In this document: one piece after another, positions 32,001 through 44,900 of the stretch
How the letters are laid out: every line of letters starts with the position of its first letter
Position numbering within the stretch: the stretch's first letter is position 1
From: Mastigias papua
Taxonomy: Eukaryota > Cnidaria > Scyphozoa > Rhizostomeae > Mastigiidae
Direction: 5' to 3'
DNA length: 64,000 bases
NCBI GenBank assembly: GCA_964019165.1
Contig: OZ025267.1
Coordinates: forward strand, 9,556,889-9,620,888
The notes under the pieces: generated by a model
The model's database searches: none
What the model was told of the DNA's origin: nothing
What the model saw: only the letters and a program-made list of their open reading frames with translations
Position numbers and translations under genes: made by a program

Positions 32001-35000
32001 GATAAATCTAACGCAGTAAAACTTATATCGCATCAAAAACATGGAACTGAAGAGTGAACTGATGCTTCAATAACTAACTTAAGCTCAAACTGTACTCCTT
32101 TTCCCATCTTTCTTAACGCAAATCCCTGAACATTATCACAAGCTGAATAATTGTGGCCAAGAAACTTCAAATGTTGATGAACATTATCTGAATAACTGTG
32201 GCCAAGAAACTTTCAATATTGATGTAATGTAATTAATTATTGACAAGCTAGTGTTAATCTACTTTATTTCACACACTTAACCTCCTATTGCTTCCAAATA
32301 CCAAGGCCACTTAATACAAACAATATATTAAAATGAATATGTGTAACACCTTGAACAGTAATTGAGCTCCGTTATGAAAGCCAGGGGCAAAGAAACCTAT
32401 GAGACACCAGGCATATATGCCTCTAATATGGAACAAGCTGTGAAGTACAATGGTGCTACTCATCTGTCCCCATTCCTATGCTTTACTGTTTCCAATATCT
32501 GTGATCGTAACCTTGATTTTAGTACAGCTGCAAAACGGCTGCAAAATCTGGAATTTCACACAAAGCTCCCAACAATTGACAACAATGATTTATGCAACTA
32601 CTATTTGGAAATCAAAGTGTATTATTACCTTGCCAAACTTGATTATTCCCAAATGTTGCATTTCATTGTCTCTGGAGCACTAATATTAGCCACAATCTTA
32701 AACTACTTTGAGACTGGAAAACAGCCCAGACTGACCCATTTTGGATCCCCAAGCCACTTCTGTTTTCACTGCTAAAATTGGTTAATGGTTACTTCAAAAC
32801 CCACAAATTTATCCATAGCCAAGTGAAGATAAGAAATAGCTTGCAGAAAGCATTAGGGGGGGGCAACTCTTGATGTTCAAAATGTCACACAACTTTGCTA
32901 CATTGCTCAAAGGAGGTTTCAATGAAAACAGACTAGTGACTTTGGCTCATAATAGGTCAATCTGATCTGTTTCTGAGTTTCAATGTATCCGAATCACCTT
33001 GCAAATCAGCCCCTGCTTCACAAGAAAAATGCAACATTGCTTTTATTCTTTTGAAATGAGAAATTTTGGAAAGTATATCATTCAAAATTATAGGACAAAA
33101 ATTGGCAAGCAGCTGATTTCAAAGGATTGGAGAGGGCTTATGGCATTCCATACCTGACATGGGAAAAACAAAAAGTCATTAAAGAACACTGCAAAACAAA
33201 AGGCTGGAAGTATGCCTTAGAAATTCCTTCTGATTTTATCAACTCTGGAAGTTCTGAGAACTTTACTTGTGAAAAAAGAATAAGAACTAAGAGACTTAGA
33301 ACAATCCAATTTACACATCAAAAGATCAATGAAACTCACCCAACCACACAGGGGGTTGACTTCACAAAACCACAAAAGACAACTCATCTATCTATACTAA
33401 AGAAGCTATCAAAATAATGTTGTAATAAAACTAACCATTGAATATGCCATAATCACTCTTTTAACTTTCAATCATATACAACCTATAGACTTGCCCAAGC
33501 AACGTAGAAAGAACAAGCAAGAATGAATCCCCTTCCCAGTGCTGGACAATTATATCTATCCTTCATTATTGTTTATTGGCATATCCTTGAGCAGTATTTC
33601 AATTATACTACCTTGAGATTTCCTTACACTAAAATAATGCTAGGGAATGCTATGTCAATAACAAAAACAAACATATACTTATCAAAGGTTCAAATTTATA
33701 TTTCAACTAAAAAATCAGTGAAAATAATGCACTCACCCTGGCCATTTTCAATCTTTGTCCTTAGCATACCAATGGTTTTATTATTTGATGATGCTGATGT
33801 CAAATTGTAAACTCTTCCATCCCCACAAGGTGCTGTGTTTATATAGAGATAGAGACGCAGACCTGTTTTAATTTGAAAAAGTCTTGACTTTGGAGCTCTT
33901 TCTAGACAACTTTCTTTACCTTTCATTGCCAGTTCTAACTGATCATAGAGAAATTGTCTGAAGCCACGACAAGCGATGATTTCTGCATGACAATCATTCA
34001 GTGATTTACCTGAGGTGGACAAGCTTTCTCCCCCTACACACTTGGTTCCAGTTCCAATGCATAATACCTCAATCCGATCGAGCATTACACCATTTTGCTC
34101 CTTGGCCATCAAAATTGAAGCCACAACCTTATATGATACATCACGTTGGAACACATAGGATAACTTTGACTGAACTGCTGCTACAACTTTATCTGCAAAG
34201 TCAGAGCTCATATCAGTATGATTCTGGTTTTGAGGCTTACTATCATTTTCAACAAGACTGTCCTTGATGCCATAGAGAATCTCAAGAGCTCTAGATGCTG
34301 CTGCTTGTTTTGCACTCTTTTTATTTGGCCCACTTCCATCAAATGATTTCCCACTGACAGTAATGAAACAAGTAAACCTCTCCTCTGAGCTATTACTGTT
34401 TTCCTCACCAAAAATAAAACTTACATCTTGATGAAGCTCATAAAGAATACTGACAGAATTCTTGCCATTTGACTCAGCTGGTACTTTCTTGGCTACTTCA
34501 GTGGAACTCTTTGGCACCTTACTAACTGGAATATTTTCATTTTGACTAGGAAATACTTCCATTTTGATCTCTGTCTCAGAAAAATTTTGATCTTCAATGT
34601 ATTCAGACTTCACATCATCTTTTAAAGAGGGCCATGACTCAATGTTAATTCCATGAACTTTGTCAAAAATTTTTAATGCTAATTTAACTTTAGCTTTTTT
34701 CTTGGATAATGATGATGCACTGTATATCTGGCCATCAACTTTAATAGCCACCAAGAAATATGTTAAGTTTTGATTTCTCACCTCTTCTTCCATGAATTCA
34801 GGATTCTTATAATACTCAAAGAACATCTGAAGTGGGTGCTTTTTTGTGTCAATCTCCTTTGTAATGGGCATAGACAAATCAGTATCACCAGCACTGCAAT
34901 TATCTTGGAACCCCATCTTAGCCACTTGAAATTTTGCTTTATCTTTATCACTATGCAGTGATTCGTACTCTTTACCCTTCATTATTAACTTGGCTTTCCA

Positions 35001-35948
35001 CATAGCTTTTTCATCTTCACCTTCACCTTCAACTTTTTCAAACACATACTTTGAATCTGGATCCAGCCATTTTACTTTAGCATATGGGTGCATTTTGCCA
35101 AGAGTAGAAGAAGTAGTACTACTGAGTGTTGACGTCAGTGACTTCAAAGGTTTCACTCCAAAAAATGTTGATAATACTGACCTTGCAAGTTCTACTCTAG
35201 CAGCTCTTTTTCCTACTCCTATACCATGAAAAGTCTGTCCTGCTATCTCAACTGTGCAGCAGAATCTCTGGGCAGAATCTGTATCCAACCATGTAAGCTG
35301 CCCCTGTATGTTTGGAAAAAGTTCATTCAACACCATGGCTGGAAACTCTGAAGCTCTCTGAACATTGAATGGAATTCTCATTTGCTGTAATCTTCTCAGG
35401 TTCATTTCCAAAGGATGTTGTAATTGGAGTGGATTAATGTATGAGGCAGCTGTATTCTCAAAATCCCCCCCAAGTGGGTTAGTAATATCTTCAGAGAAAT
35501 CAGAAATTACTTGGGAGTCTGGACTTCTGACCAAACCCATGCTTCTTGCTGGTAGCGACAAATTCTGCTCGGGATTTAGAACGGCTTGGTCGGGTTGGTC
35601 ACTGAATGCAATGTCAAGGGCTCTTAGCAGATTCTTGGCAGCTTCGCATTTTGCTTTCGATTTGGAGAGGCCAAAACCTTCATAACGTTCTCCTTCATGA
35701 GAAAAACTAGCCTGAAAGCCAGATGAAACACCATCTCCTGTGGGCACAATTTCATACTCCACTTTTCCAAACATTTCGTTGAGAACAACAAGTGGTTGCT
35801 TCAATGCTAATGGAACTCCTCGTCGTCGCTTAGCTGGATGTTGGAATGGGTGCAAACTTCGATCTTTAAAGCCAGGCTTTCTTTCGCCTTCGCCATCAGT
35901 AATCTCTTCACTGGAAGGAAGAAGTTCTCCCGCCTCAACAGTTTCCAT
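29034..35948 (-). CDS. ADAR: ADAR double-stranded-RNA adenosine deaminase, complete, five dsRBDs
   Basis: Three exons: 35948-33737, 31165-30929 and 29407-29034 (TAG), phases 1 and 1, giving 940 aa. The ATG is preceded by an in-frame TAA nine bases upstream and has G at -3 and +4. dsRBDs are at about residues 51-112, 202-264, 286-348 (degenerate), 371-433 and 497-561; the KKxAK-type helix is clear in the first, fourth and fifth. The deaminase runs from about 583 to the end. His654 and Glu656 lie in NDCHAEII, Cys708 in TAPCGDG and Cys764 in TMSCSDK: all zinc ligands and the proton-shuttle Glu are present, so this is not an ADAD/TENR-type inactive relative. [11 protein letters not shown] has Gln737 where human ADAR2 has Glu488. 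No Z-alpha domain is visible. The role is nuclear A-to-I editing of dsRNA. A MITE occupies intron 2. Confidence 0.93.
30582..30901. mobile_element. MITE with GTTCACACTG ends
   Basis: The left end is AAGGCCTGAT...TATGTTCACACTG. The right end, reverse-complemented, is TAAGGCCCCGTTCACACTGT. The interior is made of CCGTTTTCA/TGAAAACGG words in both orientations and one long imperfect palindrome. This GTTCACACTG...GAAAACGG design recurs in many invertebrate genomes as short non-autonomous elements. About 320 bp, in ADAR intron 2. Confidence 0.7.
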
Positions 35949-36669
35949 TGCGAATTAGTGTCTGTCTTTCCTCTATGACCTTACTAAGTTACAATACGTT
36001 TGCGGTGTGCGAGTGACTTTCATTCCGTTCAATGGGCAACCTGAGTAGTAGGCAGGCTGCAATCCCAAAGTTCATTTTTGTTATGACGTCATTTCTCAAG
36101 ATCAGTCAGGGAAACAAGGTGATAAGATATCAAATCCCCTCACTTAGTTCCCCCACAGATTTCCCTTGAGGTTCGTTCAAACCAGTATTTTTTGCTAGTC
36201 CCTGTTTCAGCACAAAATTTCCCCGCTGTTACAAATGGAAGAAAGGAGAAAGAAAGGTGTGAAGAAATCCCGATGTCTTAGCACTATTTCGAATTTGTTA
36301 GAACCTAAAGAAAGATGAAGGAATGGTGGGTAAAGATCCTTGGTTGCTATTGAGTCTTAAGATTTATCGACAAAACAGTTTGGAAAGCGCCTGCCAGACA
36401 TTGTTACGAAGACGAATTCATATTCATCTTACAGTTTATCTCGTAATCACCTCAGCAAATTTTGACTCGGTATTTCTGGAAACTGTTTGCTGTTGTGGTT
36501 AAATTTTATGTAGGCATTTTTATCGACTCAAATGAGTTGCAACATGCATGTTTTGATTATGGCGACAATGATAGAGCAGATGATAGAGATGGAACTTATT
36601 TGAACTTATTGATTATCAATTCTTTTTTCTTTAATGTTGGATATACAATGATAGCTAAAGAAGATTAGC

Positions 36670-37450
36670 TAATTAATTTCATAAAGTTATCTGTGAATCA
36701 TTTTGAAGCTATACTACAATCATTTTCAAGCCTCCGAGTTATAACTTCCAGGTTTTCATTGCAAGAGTATATAGTGGTATCATCTGCGTAGTTACAAATA
36801 TACGAGTTTTGAATAAAGAGAAAAAGACCATTGATGAAAATATTAAATAAAAGAAGTCCTATGACTGACCCCTGTGGAACACCAAGCCAGATGCTTTCCC
36901 ATGAACCGAATGATCCGTTAACTTTAACTCCCTGTTGTCTATTTGTCAGGTAGCTGTAAATTAGTGATATTGCTTGCGAGAGAAACCATATGCATGTAGC
37001 TTTGCAATCAGAAGATCATGTCTGATACAGTCAAATGCCTTGGAAAGGTCCATTAAAAAATAGCTCCTGCCTCACCACCTTCATCAAGGCTAATCTTGAA
37101 TTTTTCTAATAGCCTAACAAGATCATGTTGGGTACTGTAGCCTCTTCGAAAACCTCTGAGATATGGTGATTGTAAAATAAGTAACAATCTGTTTATCAAT
37201 TATTCTCTTGAGCAGTTTTGAAACTGTAGGCAAATCGCTTATTGGCCTATAGTTAATTCAAGAGGTGACTGATCCGTTTTTGTGAAGAGGTTAGCACGTT
37301 TAAGCTCATCAGGAAAGCACGAGTCTTCCCTGACGAATTGAATAGACTGGCAGACGTTATTATCAAAGGGACAATTTTCAGTTGTGTTAAAAGATTGATT
37401 TATCCTTTTCATAATTGGCTTAAAATTTCCAAAAGTTGGGAGGGGTATAA
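36670..37450 (-). pseudogene. Decayed LINE reverse transcriptase
   Basis: The reverse strand shows, with several frame breaks, a GFRRGYSTQHDLVRLLEKF block (LINE consensus GFRKGHST), a HDLLIAKL-like piece, then LGVPQGSVIGLLLFNIFING and CNYADDTTIY. The order is that of a non-LTR RT, with the YADD box intact. Stops and shifts make it a pseudogene. Confidence 0.7.
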
Positions 37451-37729
37451 GTTGTTAGGAAGGGTGGATTTTTGATGAAAAAGCATTGCTCAGGAGGGTC
37501 ACAATTAATTTAAGCTAACATCGGAGAGTAATTCTCCCCTACAATTAGGCAGGGGAGATTAGGGTGTAGTTCAGTTAGATAAACTGTTTTCGAACTGTCT
37601 CAGCACAAGTAAAAAGAAAATAGTTAATAAACCTACAAAGCTATAGGATTTAAACCTAATTACCATAATGTGATAAAAATAGTTACTAAATGTGATAGAA
37701 AACTCAAAAATAATAAGAAAAATAAGTAA

Positions 37730-37900
37730 AATAAAGAAGGAGATAATTATTTCTTGAATGTTCTGAGTTCAAAGCTTTTAATATAATTTTAACTGACTGA
37801 ATCGATAGGGCTAATTTCATTTCGGACACAAGCATATTCCATGCGCTGACATCCAGTTACGCAAACGACTTTTTGCCATCAGCTATTCTAATTTTGATAG
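37730..37900 (-). pseudogene. LINE C-terminal fragment
   Basis: Reverse strand: GKKSFA, a stop, LDVSAWNMLVSEMKLALSIQ, SVKIILKAL. This matches the usual LINE ending GKK.F...GP..WN.LP...R...S...FK..LK. It precedes the RT fragment at 36670-37450 in transcription order, so it belongs to a separate insertion. Confidence 0.55.
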
Positions 37901-38213
37901 TATAACCAATAGCACAGAATTGTACGAAGATAACACAGATTGAAGGATAATGAAAAGATATTGACTAAGGAAATTAAGATCAAAGACACAAGAGGAACTT
38001 GATGACCTTGGTTATCAGGAAGAGAAATAATGATACTAATAATTTCTTAAACCTTCTCATTAAATATACAAAACTACTTAAAATAATACACCTCTCAAAA
38101 AATTTGGCAGTGTATAATTGGCTTGCTTGTAGAGAATACATAGTACATTTATGAAATAACATAAAAACAAAAAAGGAAGCAGAACCTACTAATGTTTCCA
38201 GAAAAGATCAAAA

Positions 38214-38785
38214 CTAGATGGCTAAGCGTTCTGAGTTAGTCCAAAGTTGATTTCTTTGGCAAAAAATGAAGTAGCTTGATTTCATTGAGATGTTCATAGC
38301 TTTCATAGTGATTCGGTTTTGGATAGTCTTATCAAAATTCAATTCATTGAGCAGCAGAGAAGAAAGAAGTACAAGAAGGGCCCCTAATTCTATAAGCATC
38401 TGTAGATAGATTGATAGGCGTAGTTTTATTGTACGAATGAGAACGAAAGAGAGAGTTCACTAAGCAATGAGCTATATTTGGAAGCCTTACGATTACTATT
38501 ATTTGGTACAATAGTTTCAAGCCCTAATGTGAGTTCAAGAATGTAGAGTAATTTATTTTCTGTTAGCAATGGAAGACCAGGACGAAGAGATTCATCAGTA
38601 ACCATGCATGGGGACAAAAAGGAAAGTAGATCAGTGTAAAGTGTGCATTGTTTAAAAATAACAATAATAATAGTAAACAGAGCCAAAAACGGTAAGAACA
38701 CAAACTGGAGGGAGTATGCGAGAGTACTACTAGTAAGATATTGTGGGATGTTGTGATCCAGTGTGATAAAGAGGTTGGGGCTCAC
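38214..38785 (-). pseudogene. LINE ORF2 C-terminal region
   Basis: A 119-codon frame (38785-38426) contains VTDESLRPGLPLLTENKLLY, then ILELTLGLETIVPNNSNRK and ASKYSSLL. A second frame (38399-38214) has MNISMKSSYFIFCQRNQLWT. Both resemble the C-terminal segment of a LINE type common in cnidarians (D.LRPDLL......YVLELT.G.E.N...N..RK..KY..L ... I..T.Y.IFC.RN..W). The RT domain that should precede them was not seen. Confidence 0.5.
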
Positions 38786-39411
38786 CGATCAGGCATTGTT
38801 GTACTGGACAAGAAAAGTAACGTGGTTAAGATTATTGATATTGCCATACCCCGCGTGAGACAGAGCTAGCAAAGATCGATAAATAGAAATTGTTAAAAGT
38901 ATGAGATTGCATGATTATGGAATGTTCGGAAAGTGAACGTAATCCCAATTGTCGTTGGGGCACTCGGATCAAAAACAACTCGATTTGAGAAATTTATCAT
39001 GGAAGCAAGAATAGCTTCTTGTCGAATATGTGTGTTGTGTTCCCGCATTTATCTCCATCTAGCTTTCAGTCATCTAATCAATCTCCCTTTCTAATCACTC
39101 TCTCTGCAGAAAACACCTTTGTTAAGGACAGCTAGGATTTTACGATTGGTACATGGCTTTTAAGTATCCTGGTTCAAGATCTGTGAGTTCTTTGGCAACT
39201 GGTTGGTTTCTCACATTTACAATGATAATTCCAAAGCACCTCAGATCCAATGCTTTGAGCTGAGAACTATTAAGCATAATAATACATGAATTTTTTAAAA
39301 GGACAGGTACACTTCAGCTTTTCAGAACAAAGTTTTGCTATCAACATGCATCCTTTCAGACCTAATAAATGGAACACTATTTAAGTAAATAAATGGGTAA
39401 ATAGATAAATA

Positions 39412-39753
39412 TTAAGATACACAAGTTAATCCAGCCAAAAAGTGTCCTGCAGCTAAACCTTTACTTAGGCTATAGAATGAGTTAACTTTGTCCACAAAGT
39501 CACCTGAACATTCTCTGATACCCTTACGTAGTGGGTTGTATAATCTTCTTCGTGTGAAAAAATAGCCATCTGATGAAAATGGTAAGGTTTTTAACACTGT
39601 ACTGGAGGAGCAAAAGTCAGAGGAACAAGAAGAGTAGGAGAATCGAGAGAGGGGAGTAGAGAGTCGAAGGAGAAAGAGACGAGTAGAAGAAAAGGCGAGT
39701 GGATGGACAGCAAAACGACGCATCGAATTTCCTACACTAAAATGAACATGCAA
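39412..39753 (-). CDS. Hypothetical ORF, 113 codons, mitochondrial-signal-like N-terminus
   Basis: Open frame with a basic, serine- and phenylalanine-rich N-terminal half and no acidic residue in roughly the first 45 residues, followed by FFTRRRLYNPLRKGIRECSG. The composition is like a mitochondrial import sequence. It also lies in a purine-rich tract (39600-39720), which by itself gives such a composition. No family is recognised and no splice partner was found. Probably chance. Confidence 0.15.
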   Translation of the reverse strand: MHVHFSVGNSMRRFAVHPLAFSSTRLFLLRLSTPLSRFSYSSCSSDFCSSSTVLKTLPFSSDGYFFTRRRLYNPLRKGIRECSGDFVDKVNSFYSLSKGLAAGHFLAGLTCVS

Positions 39754-39985
39754 TCGCAGTTCGTCCTATAGTATCATAGTTGAGCTTGTAGCTGGAAATA
39801 GTAACTCAGTTTTGTTCTCAATACTGATTCATCATTACACTTTTCTCATATTATATATGCTACACATATTGGAGTTCATTCGCTAGTTGTAATGAACACA
39901 TATTCCAGCTATATTTTCAACACCATCCTTAGTAAACTCTAATGTGAGTAAAGAGGGACCTGAGTGAAGCTTTTGAGAATTACAT

Positions 39986-40076
39986 GGGCGTACTTACGCT
40001 CTTTGAAGAGAACCCCCTTGTACATTTTCGTTCGCGTCTTTGAGTACCCCCTCCTTCCCCTTCAGAGCGTACGTAG
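39986..40076. repeat. Small palindromic repeat, copy 1 (copy 2 at 46089-46175)
   Basis: About 90 bp, beginning GCGTACTTACGCTCTTTGAA and ending CAGAGCGTACGTAG, so the ends are inverted repeats. The interior has two CCCCCT-rich tracts separated by TTTTCG. The same order occurs at 46089-46175 in the same orientation. It looks like a very short MITE. Confidence 0.5.
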
Positions 40077-41226
40077 TTTTTGAATAGCCCCAAATCTCAC
40101 TTTGTGGAGCTACTTATCTCCAGCCACTTTTTTACAATTGCAGATACTTGTCTTTCTGACGTCATCACAACTGTATCATGGGATATTTGGATCGCTGTAG
40201 ATCGTTTACTATCGCTGGTGTGTTTCCACTAATTATTTCAGGATCGCTCACGATCTTTATGGATCTTTAACGATTGTAAACTTCAGCAACCCTGGGGGAT
40301 CCTCAGCGGTCATATAGAAACCAGGGTTGATACGTATTCACTGAACGCTTTGGAGACACTCCTAAGCTGAAAGGTAGTAATATTTCTCAGATTTATTTTT
40401 TCTGCTGGTTTCCAAACAAATTCACAAATAAGGAAAGCCTTCTGTTTTAAAAACCTCGCCACAGAAAAGAAGAAATTTCAAAAGATGTTTGCTCTAGCTT
40501 TGTTACTTTCGGATAGGATGACGTTTTATAACTTCTTCCCAGGGCATATTGATTTTATCGCTTTCCAGAATTTTATTGGATTCTTTCGTTTTTAATCGAT
40601 AACGTTTGGTGGTATATGTTCCGAGTTTTCCTTATCGCACTTGCACATCTGTTTCCTAACATTTAATATTTGCCCCAGTCTGCCAAGAAATTTCAGCATC
40701 CACTTCGGCCAATTGAAAGGCTTCTACAATTTCATTTCATGACTTTATACACGAAATATCTTCAGCTTATTACAATAACAAACTATCTAATATACTTAAA
40801 GCTGACAATAAAGATATAAAGAGACAAATTTATTACGTGTATAGTCTATTTAAATTGGAGCTGAAATTGAACAAATTAGAACTAAATTACCTAGCAATGC
40901 TGTTCGTGTTCGTGTCTACGAGCAATGGCTTCGCAGCAGGGGGGGTGTCTTTTTATACACAATCTAAAGTTATACAATTTAACAAAACACATTTACGGAT
41001 ACGATACCATTAGGAGCATGATTGGCATGGCTACCCTAAGTGGCCTTTTAACATATAGCAATACGGATAATAAGACTATACCAAAGAATTCCGGACCCTC
41101 CTTATAGAGAACCAGCTTGTGTGGACAGTATTGAAAATAATACAGCTGGAAAATCCAAAAATGTAAGGTTCACAGATTCAGGTACAGCCTTTAGTAACAC
41201 AAACACATTTACAATACCTCTACTTA

Positions 41227-41963
41227 TTACATAAATGGAAAGTAGTGGAGAAGGGTGAGGGATAAGGTTGGTTTACCTATATTTATATACGCTAGAGTTA
41301 CAAGAAACGCTCGAGATGTATTAATATATTTTAGAGTTGATTTCAAAATGTCCCCATTTTGGTTTTGAGTACATTTTTCATAACCATGCAATATTATTTG
41401 CATTAGAGTTTGGTATGAGTTTGAGATGTTTTGTGGTTGGAATACTTCGTTAATTACTCCAAGGAAATCGCGTCTCTGATCATCATATGCATGGCAGTGC
41501 AGTAAAAAGTGTTCAGTATCCTCATTTCCATCACTCACTGGACACAGCGGATAAACTGTGTCTTGAAAAAGGTCGGATGAGAGAGGAGAATCTATCTTTG
41601 AATGAGCTTACTGTAGGTCACTCTCTGAGCTCAGAGCCAAGGCTGTCCCATTCCTATAAGCAGTTTGGATAAAAGCTTGACTCACAGCGTTCTGTTCTTG
41701 CACTTATTCGCCCAATGGCAGCCCTGCTCGTAAGAGCACGGTTAGAGTGACGAAACTCCTGGAATAGGATGTCTTGTATATTCAGGTGCAAGTTTACTGA
41801 TGAACTTAAAAAAAAGAACGAAATGCCAGCTCCACCTTCCGTCATTGTCTCTTGAAGTTCCTTTCCACGCACCAGTTATGGCTAATCCAGCTGAAAACTG
41901 GACGGATTCAAGCCGTTCCATCTGGCGATGTGGAGTGATTTTGTCCCTAAATTCACCCACTAT
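41227..41963 (-). pseudogene. Decayed LINE 3' ORF2 fragment
   Basis: Reverse strand in several frames: SAGLAITGAWKGTSRDN, then LAPEYTRHPIP, SFYPNCL and SDGNEDTEHFLLHCHAYDDQ RRDFL. These are successive blocks of the C-terminal part of LINEs widespread in aquatic invertebrates (AGLAITGA..GTS ... P.Y.R.PIP ... FYPN ... C....ETTEHFLLHC). Frame shifts and stops show it is dead. Confidence 0.75.
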
Positions 41964-44900
41964 CTAAAAGGGGTATATATCTATATTTTGATAGAGTGTT
42001 TCCCCAATGGCGCCGTAAGCACTGGGGGAGCTGCCCCTGCCTTAGACACTACAGGGGCAGCACTGTACTTTTGCAACATTATTGCTGCATGTGTGTAGAA
42101 TTATTGCAATGAAGATTGTTGGGCTAAATGTATAGAATCAAAAGTTGATTGTAATAATGTGCAATTAAAAGTTTTTAGACTTTTGCAATTAGCACAGTTT
42201 ACAGCAAATAGAAAATTCTGTTAGAAGTCTTGAACCTCTGTAGAGAGCTTTGTGTCAGTGTATTCGGACGATATGCTACAGTCATTGCTCCCCTGTGTCA
42301 CTACGGTCTTGACTTTGATTCAATTATTTAAATAGCTTAAGTGTGAATACTATAAACCCAGAGAGATTTATAGCAGCTGCAAGGCCTTGGAAAAGCAGAC
42401 CATTTGGAGAAGGCATCACACCACAGCTAACTTCATATATAGTTGTCTTATTTATTGGCAATGGACAACGGTATTAGATTGCAACGATTCATATACGTCA
42501 AAGGCGGATAGTCTTTTAGACAAAATCAATTCTGCATTTGGTCTCGAGCAAGTATCTTCAATGCATCATGAACGTAGTGCTTCCTAACATGAGTGAAGAC
42601 AGGGTTTTCGAGCTAAACTGAACTTACTGCTCGAAACAAGATCATCTACAACTTGCTATAATTCAACAGTACTGTGAAAGGAAAGATGAATAGACAGCCC
42701 GACGTAGAAGTCTTGATTTCGCTAGTCAGAGGAAATGAGTGATTATCCGTCACCAAAAGAGGTGATTTTAGGGCCTGTCTGCAACGCCCCATCTCTAAAA
42801 AAAATCGCAGGTCCTAGCTACTCATCATAGCATAACATTACGTTTCCTCTGAATAATTACTAATTAGCACCGTTTTTCTCTTCGTCGTGCCCTTGCGTAG
42901 TACCTGTTGGGGATTTGCCGTCCAGTTTAAATCTTCAACAATTACTATATTTTCAGCCATCTGAAAGAAGATTCTTCTGTTATACTAACATGCACATCAA
43001 AAGCATGAGCATTGTTGATACAAATAGTCATTTCTGGAGATTTTCAACCTATTAGTTATGCAGAAGTTGGCACAGCTGCTTAAAAATAGCTCAAAGATTT
43101 ATGAGAGGTAAAATGTAAGGTTTTATCAGCGAGCAGTACCTAGGATTTTGTCGCATTTTCCCAATCTCAAGTTGAATCTAACAATTTGAGTCAAAGAGAT
43201 GTTCTCCATGTCGGATTCTACGGAGCACCTGACTCCAACTGGTGTATATTTATAGTAGATTAGTGCAGCTAGCATGGAATATTGTGAGGAACAATGAAAT
43301 TATCACTTTCAGATGCAACTTGCGAAATTATGTCCTTAAGAGAATGCCGCAAAAAACATATACAGAGCTATACAATGTATTGCAACTGCAAAAATCGGTA
43401 ACACTTTCATTAGAACATCCAGGATCTGCATTTAGTGCAATGCATTCATAATATTTCAGTTTCTTATTGATTGATCATGTTTTAATAATCATTCAAAATG
43501 TGCCTTTTTTAGAAACTGCCCCCGCCGCTTCAGGGGTTTTCCGGCACCCCTGTGTTTCCCTAAGGTCAAAAGGGCGTCGTTCTACAAAAACGTCCTGGGG
43601 GCTTTGTCCCCATACCTCAACCCTTCCTTTCCTACCGCTTCATGATGGCTAGAGCATCTGTAATTTTTGTGCAGGCAATGTAAATTATCAGTATGTTTGC
43701 TGTCTTCTTGAAAAATCTTGGCAAAAATATAAAATAACTGTACGAGAACGAAAGCATTAGCATCGTAGATTTAGTTCATTGGTTAATAATTTAGCTTAGC
43801 AATTAAGTGCTATAAAAGAAAAGTAGGAAATTTTGCATTCAGTCACTTTTATCCATTAACAAGTTAAAATTTCAGGAAAATGTGCTTTGATCAGGTAAAT
43901 TTACAGTCTCCACCCCATTCCCCTCCCCCGGAAACATTTTTCGGTGGTAGTTAACCGGTGACCACCATATTTCGAACCCTGCAGTTAATTCGCACGGTAA
44001 CGACTTCATATTTTCTATGTTGAAGATCTCGAAAACTCTCTCCCAAGGTATATATGCCTTTACAGCCTAATATAGACCCCCAAGCTTTCTCTCCTTGTAG
44101 CAAGGCAGTTGCGAGACGGGGGGGGGGGCAGGGAGGACAATGCTTCTAATAACTCCCTGTGATTGCATTTGGAAGTGCTCTGAACAGGTTCTGTAACTCA
44201 ATTCATTATGTGTCTGTAGCTTGCTCTGGTATAAATGCTTATTAAAAACAGACATATAAACACAGTCTAATCGTACTTTGGCTATATCCTTATGGTTTCC
44301 TCATTGAAAATAGTTTAAACCGTTTGTTGAGAAGGTTGAACGCTTTTTACAAACAATTTAAGTATTTTGATAAACTAAATTTATACATCCCACAGTCAAA
44401 TATTTACAGGATAATTTAGATAGAGTGTGCTCCTTTAAGTCCCTAAACAGATAGATCTCTGACAGGGGTCTCGCAGCGTTTTTAAAGTGGGGAAGGGGGA
44501 CTGAACGGCGAATGAGGCTAGAGTCTAGCCTGGGAAATCTGGTGACGAGCCAAGCAAAGGTACTCTTAAGATCGGCATATAGGCTCAATTTGCTGTAGCA
44601 TTAACAGTTTGTTTCATAGTCTGAATCTATTGCCTCAACTTAAAGCAAAATACTGAACCATATATTTGCAGTTGCCCACCAAGCATGTTGAATCTAATGT
44701 TGACCCAGCAGACTTCTTAATTTCAATGATAGCGACCGTTGCTACTTGCTTGGAGTTCTTTCCGAAAGTTGTCACCATGGTTGTCGGCGAGGAGAGAAAT
44801 TTTGAATTCACCAGACAGCCCGAAAATGCATTTTTCAGAGGTTACTTTTCAACAGATTCCTTTATATTTTAGAATGGCTATCTCGAGAAAATGAATACAT

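Noticed and set aside
32362..32775. 137-codon open frame on + in ADAR intron 1
   Set aside because: No conserved motif, no good start context, antisense to ADAR and without splice partners; most likely chance, though longer than most.
33127..33417. 96-codon lysine-rich frame on + in ADAR intron 1
   Set aside because: Low-complexity composition from A-rich DNA and no family features.
35365..35958. Open frames on + opposite ADAR exon 1
   Set aside because: Shadows of the ADAR coding strand.
43890..44000. TTCGAACCCTGCAG resembling a tRNA T-arm
   Set aside because: No A box at the right distance and no acceptor stem.
44669..44872. Frame starting LPTKHVESNVDPADF, reminiscent of retroelement pol
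   Set aside because: Only one short motif resembles the P-T-K...NPAD block; neighbouring blocks are missing.
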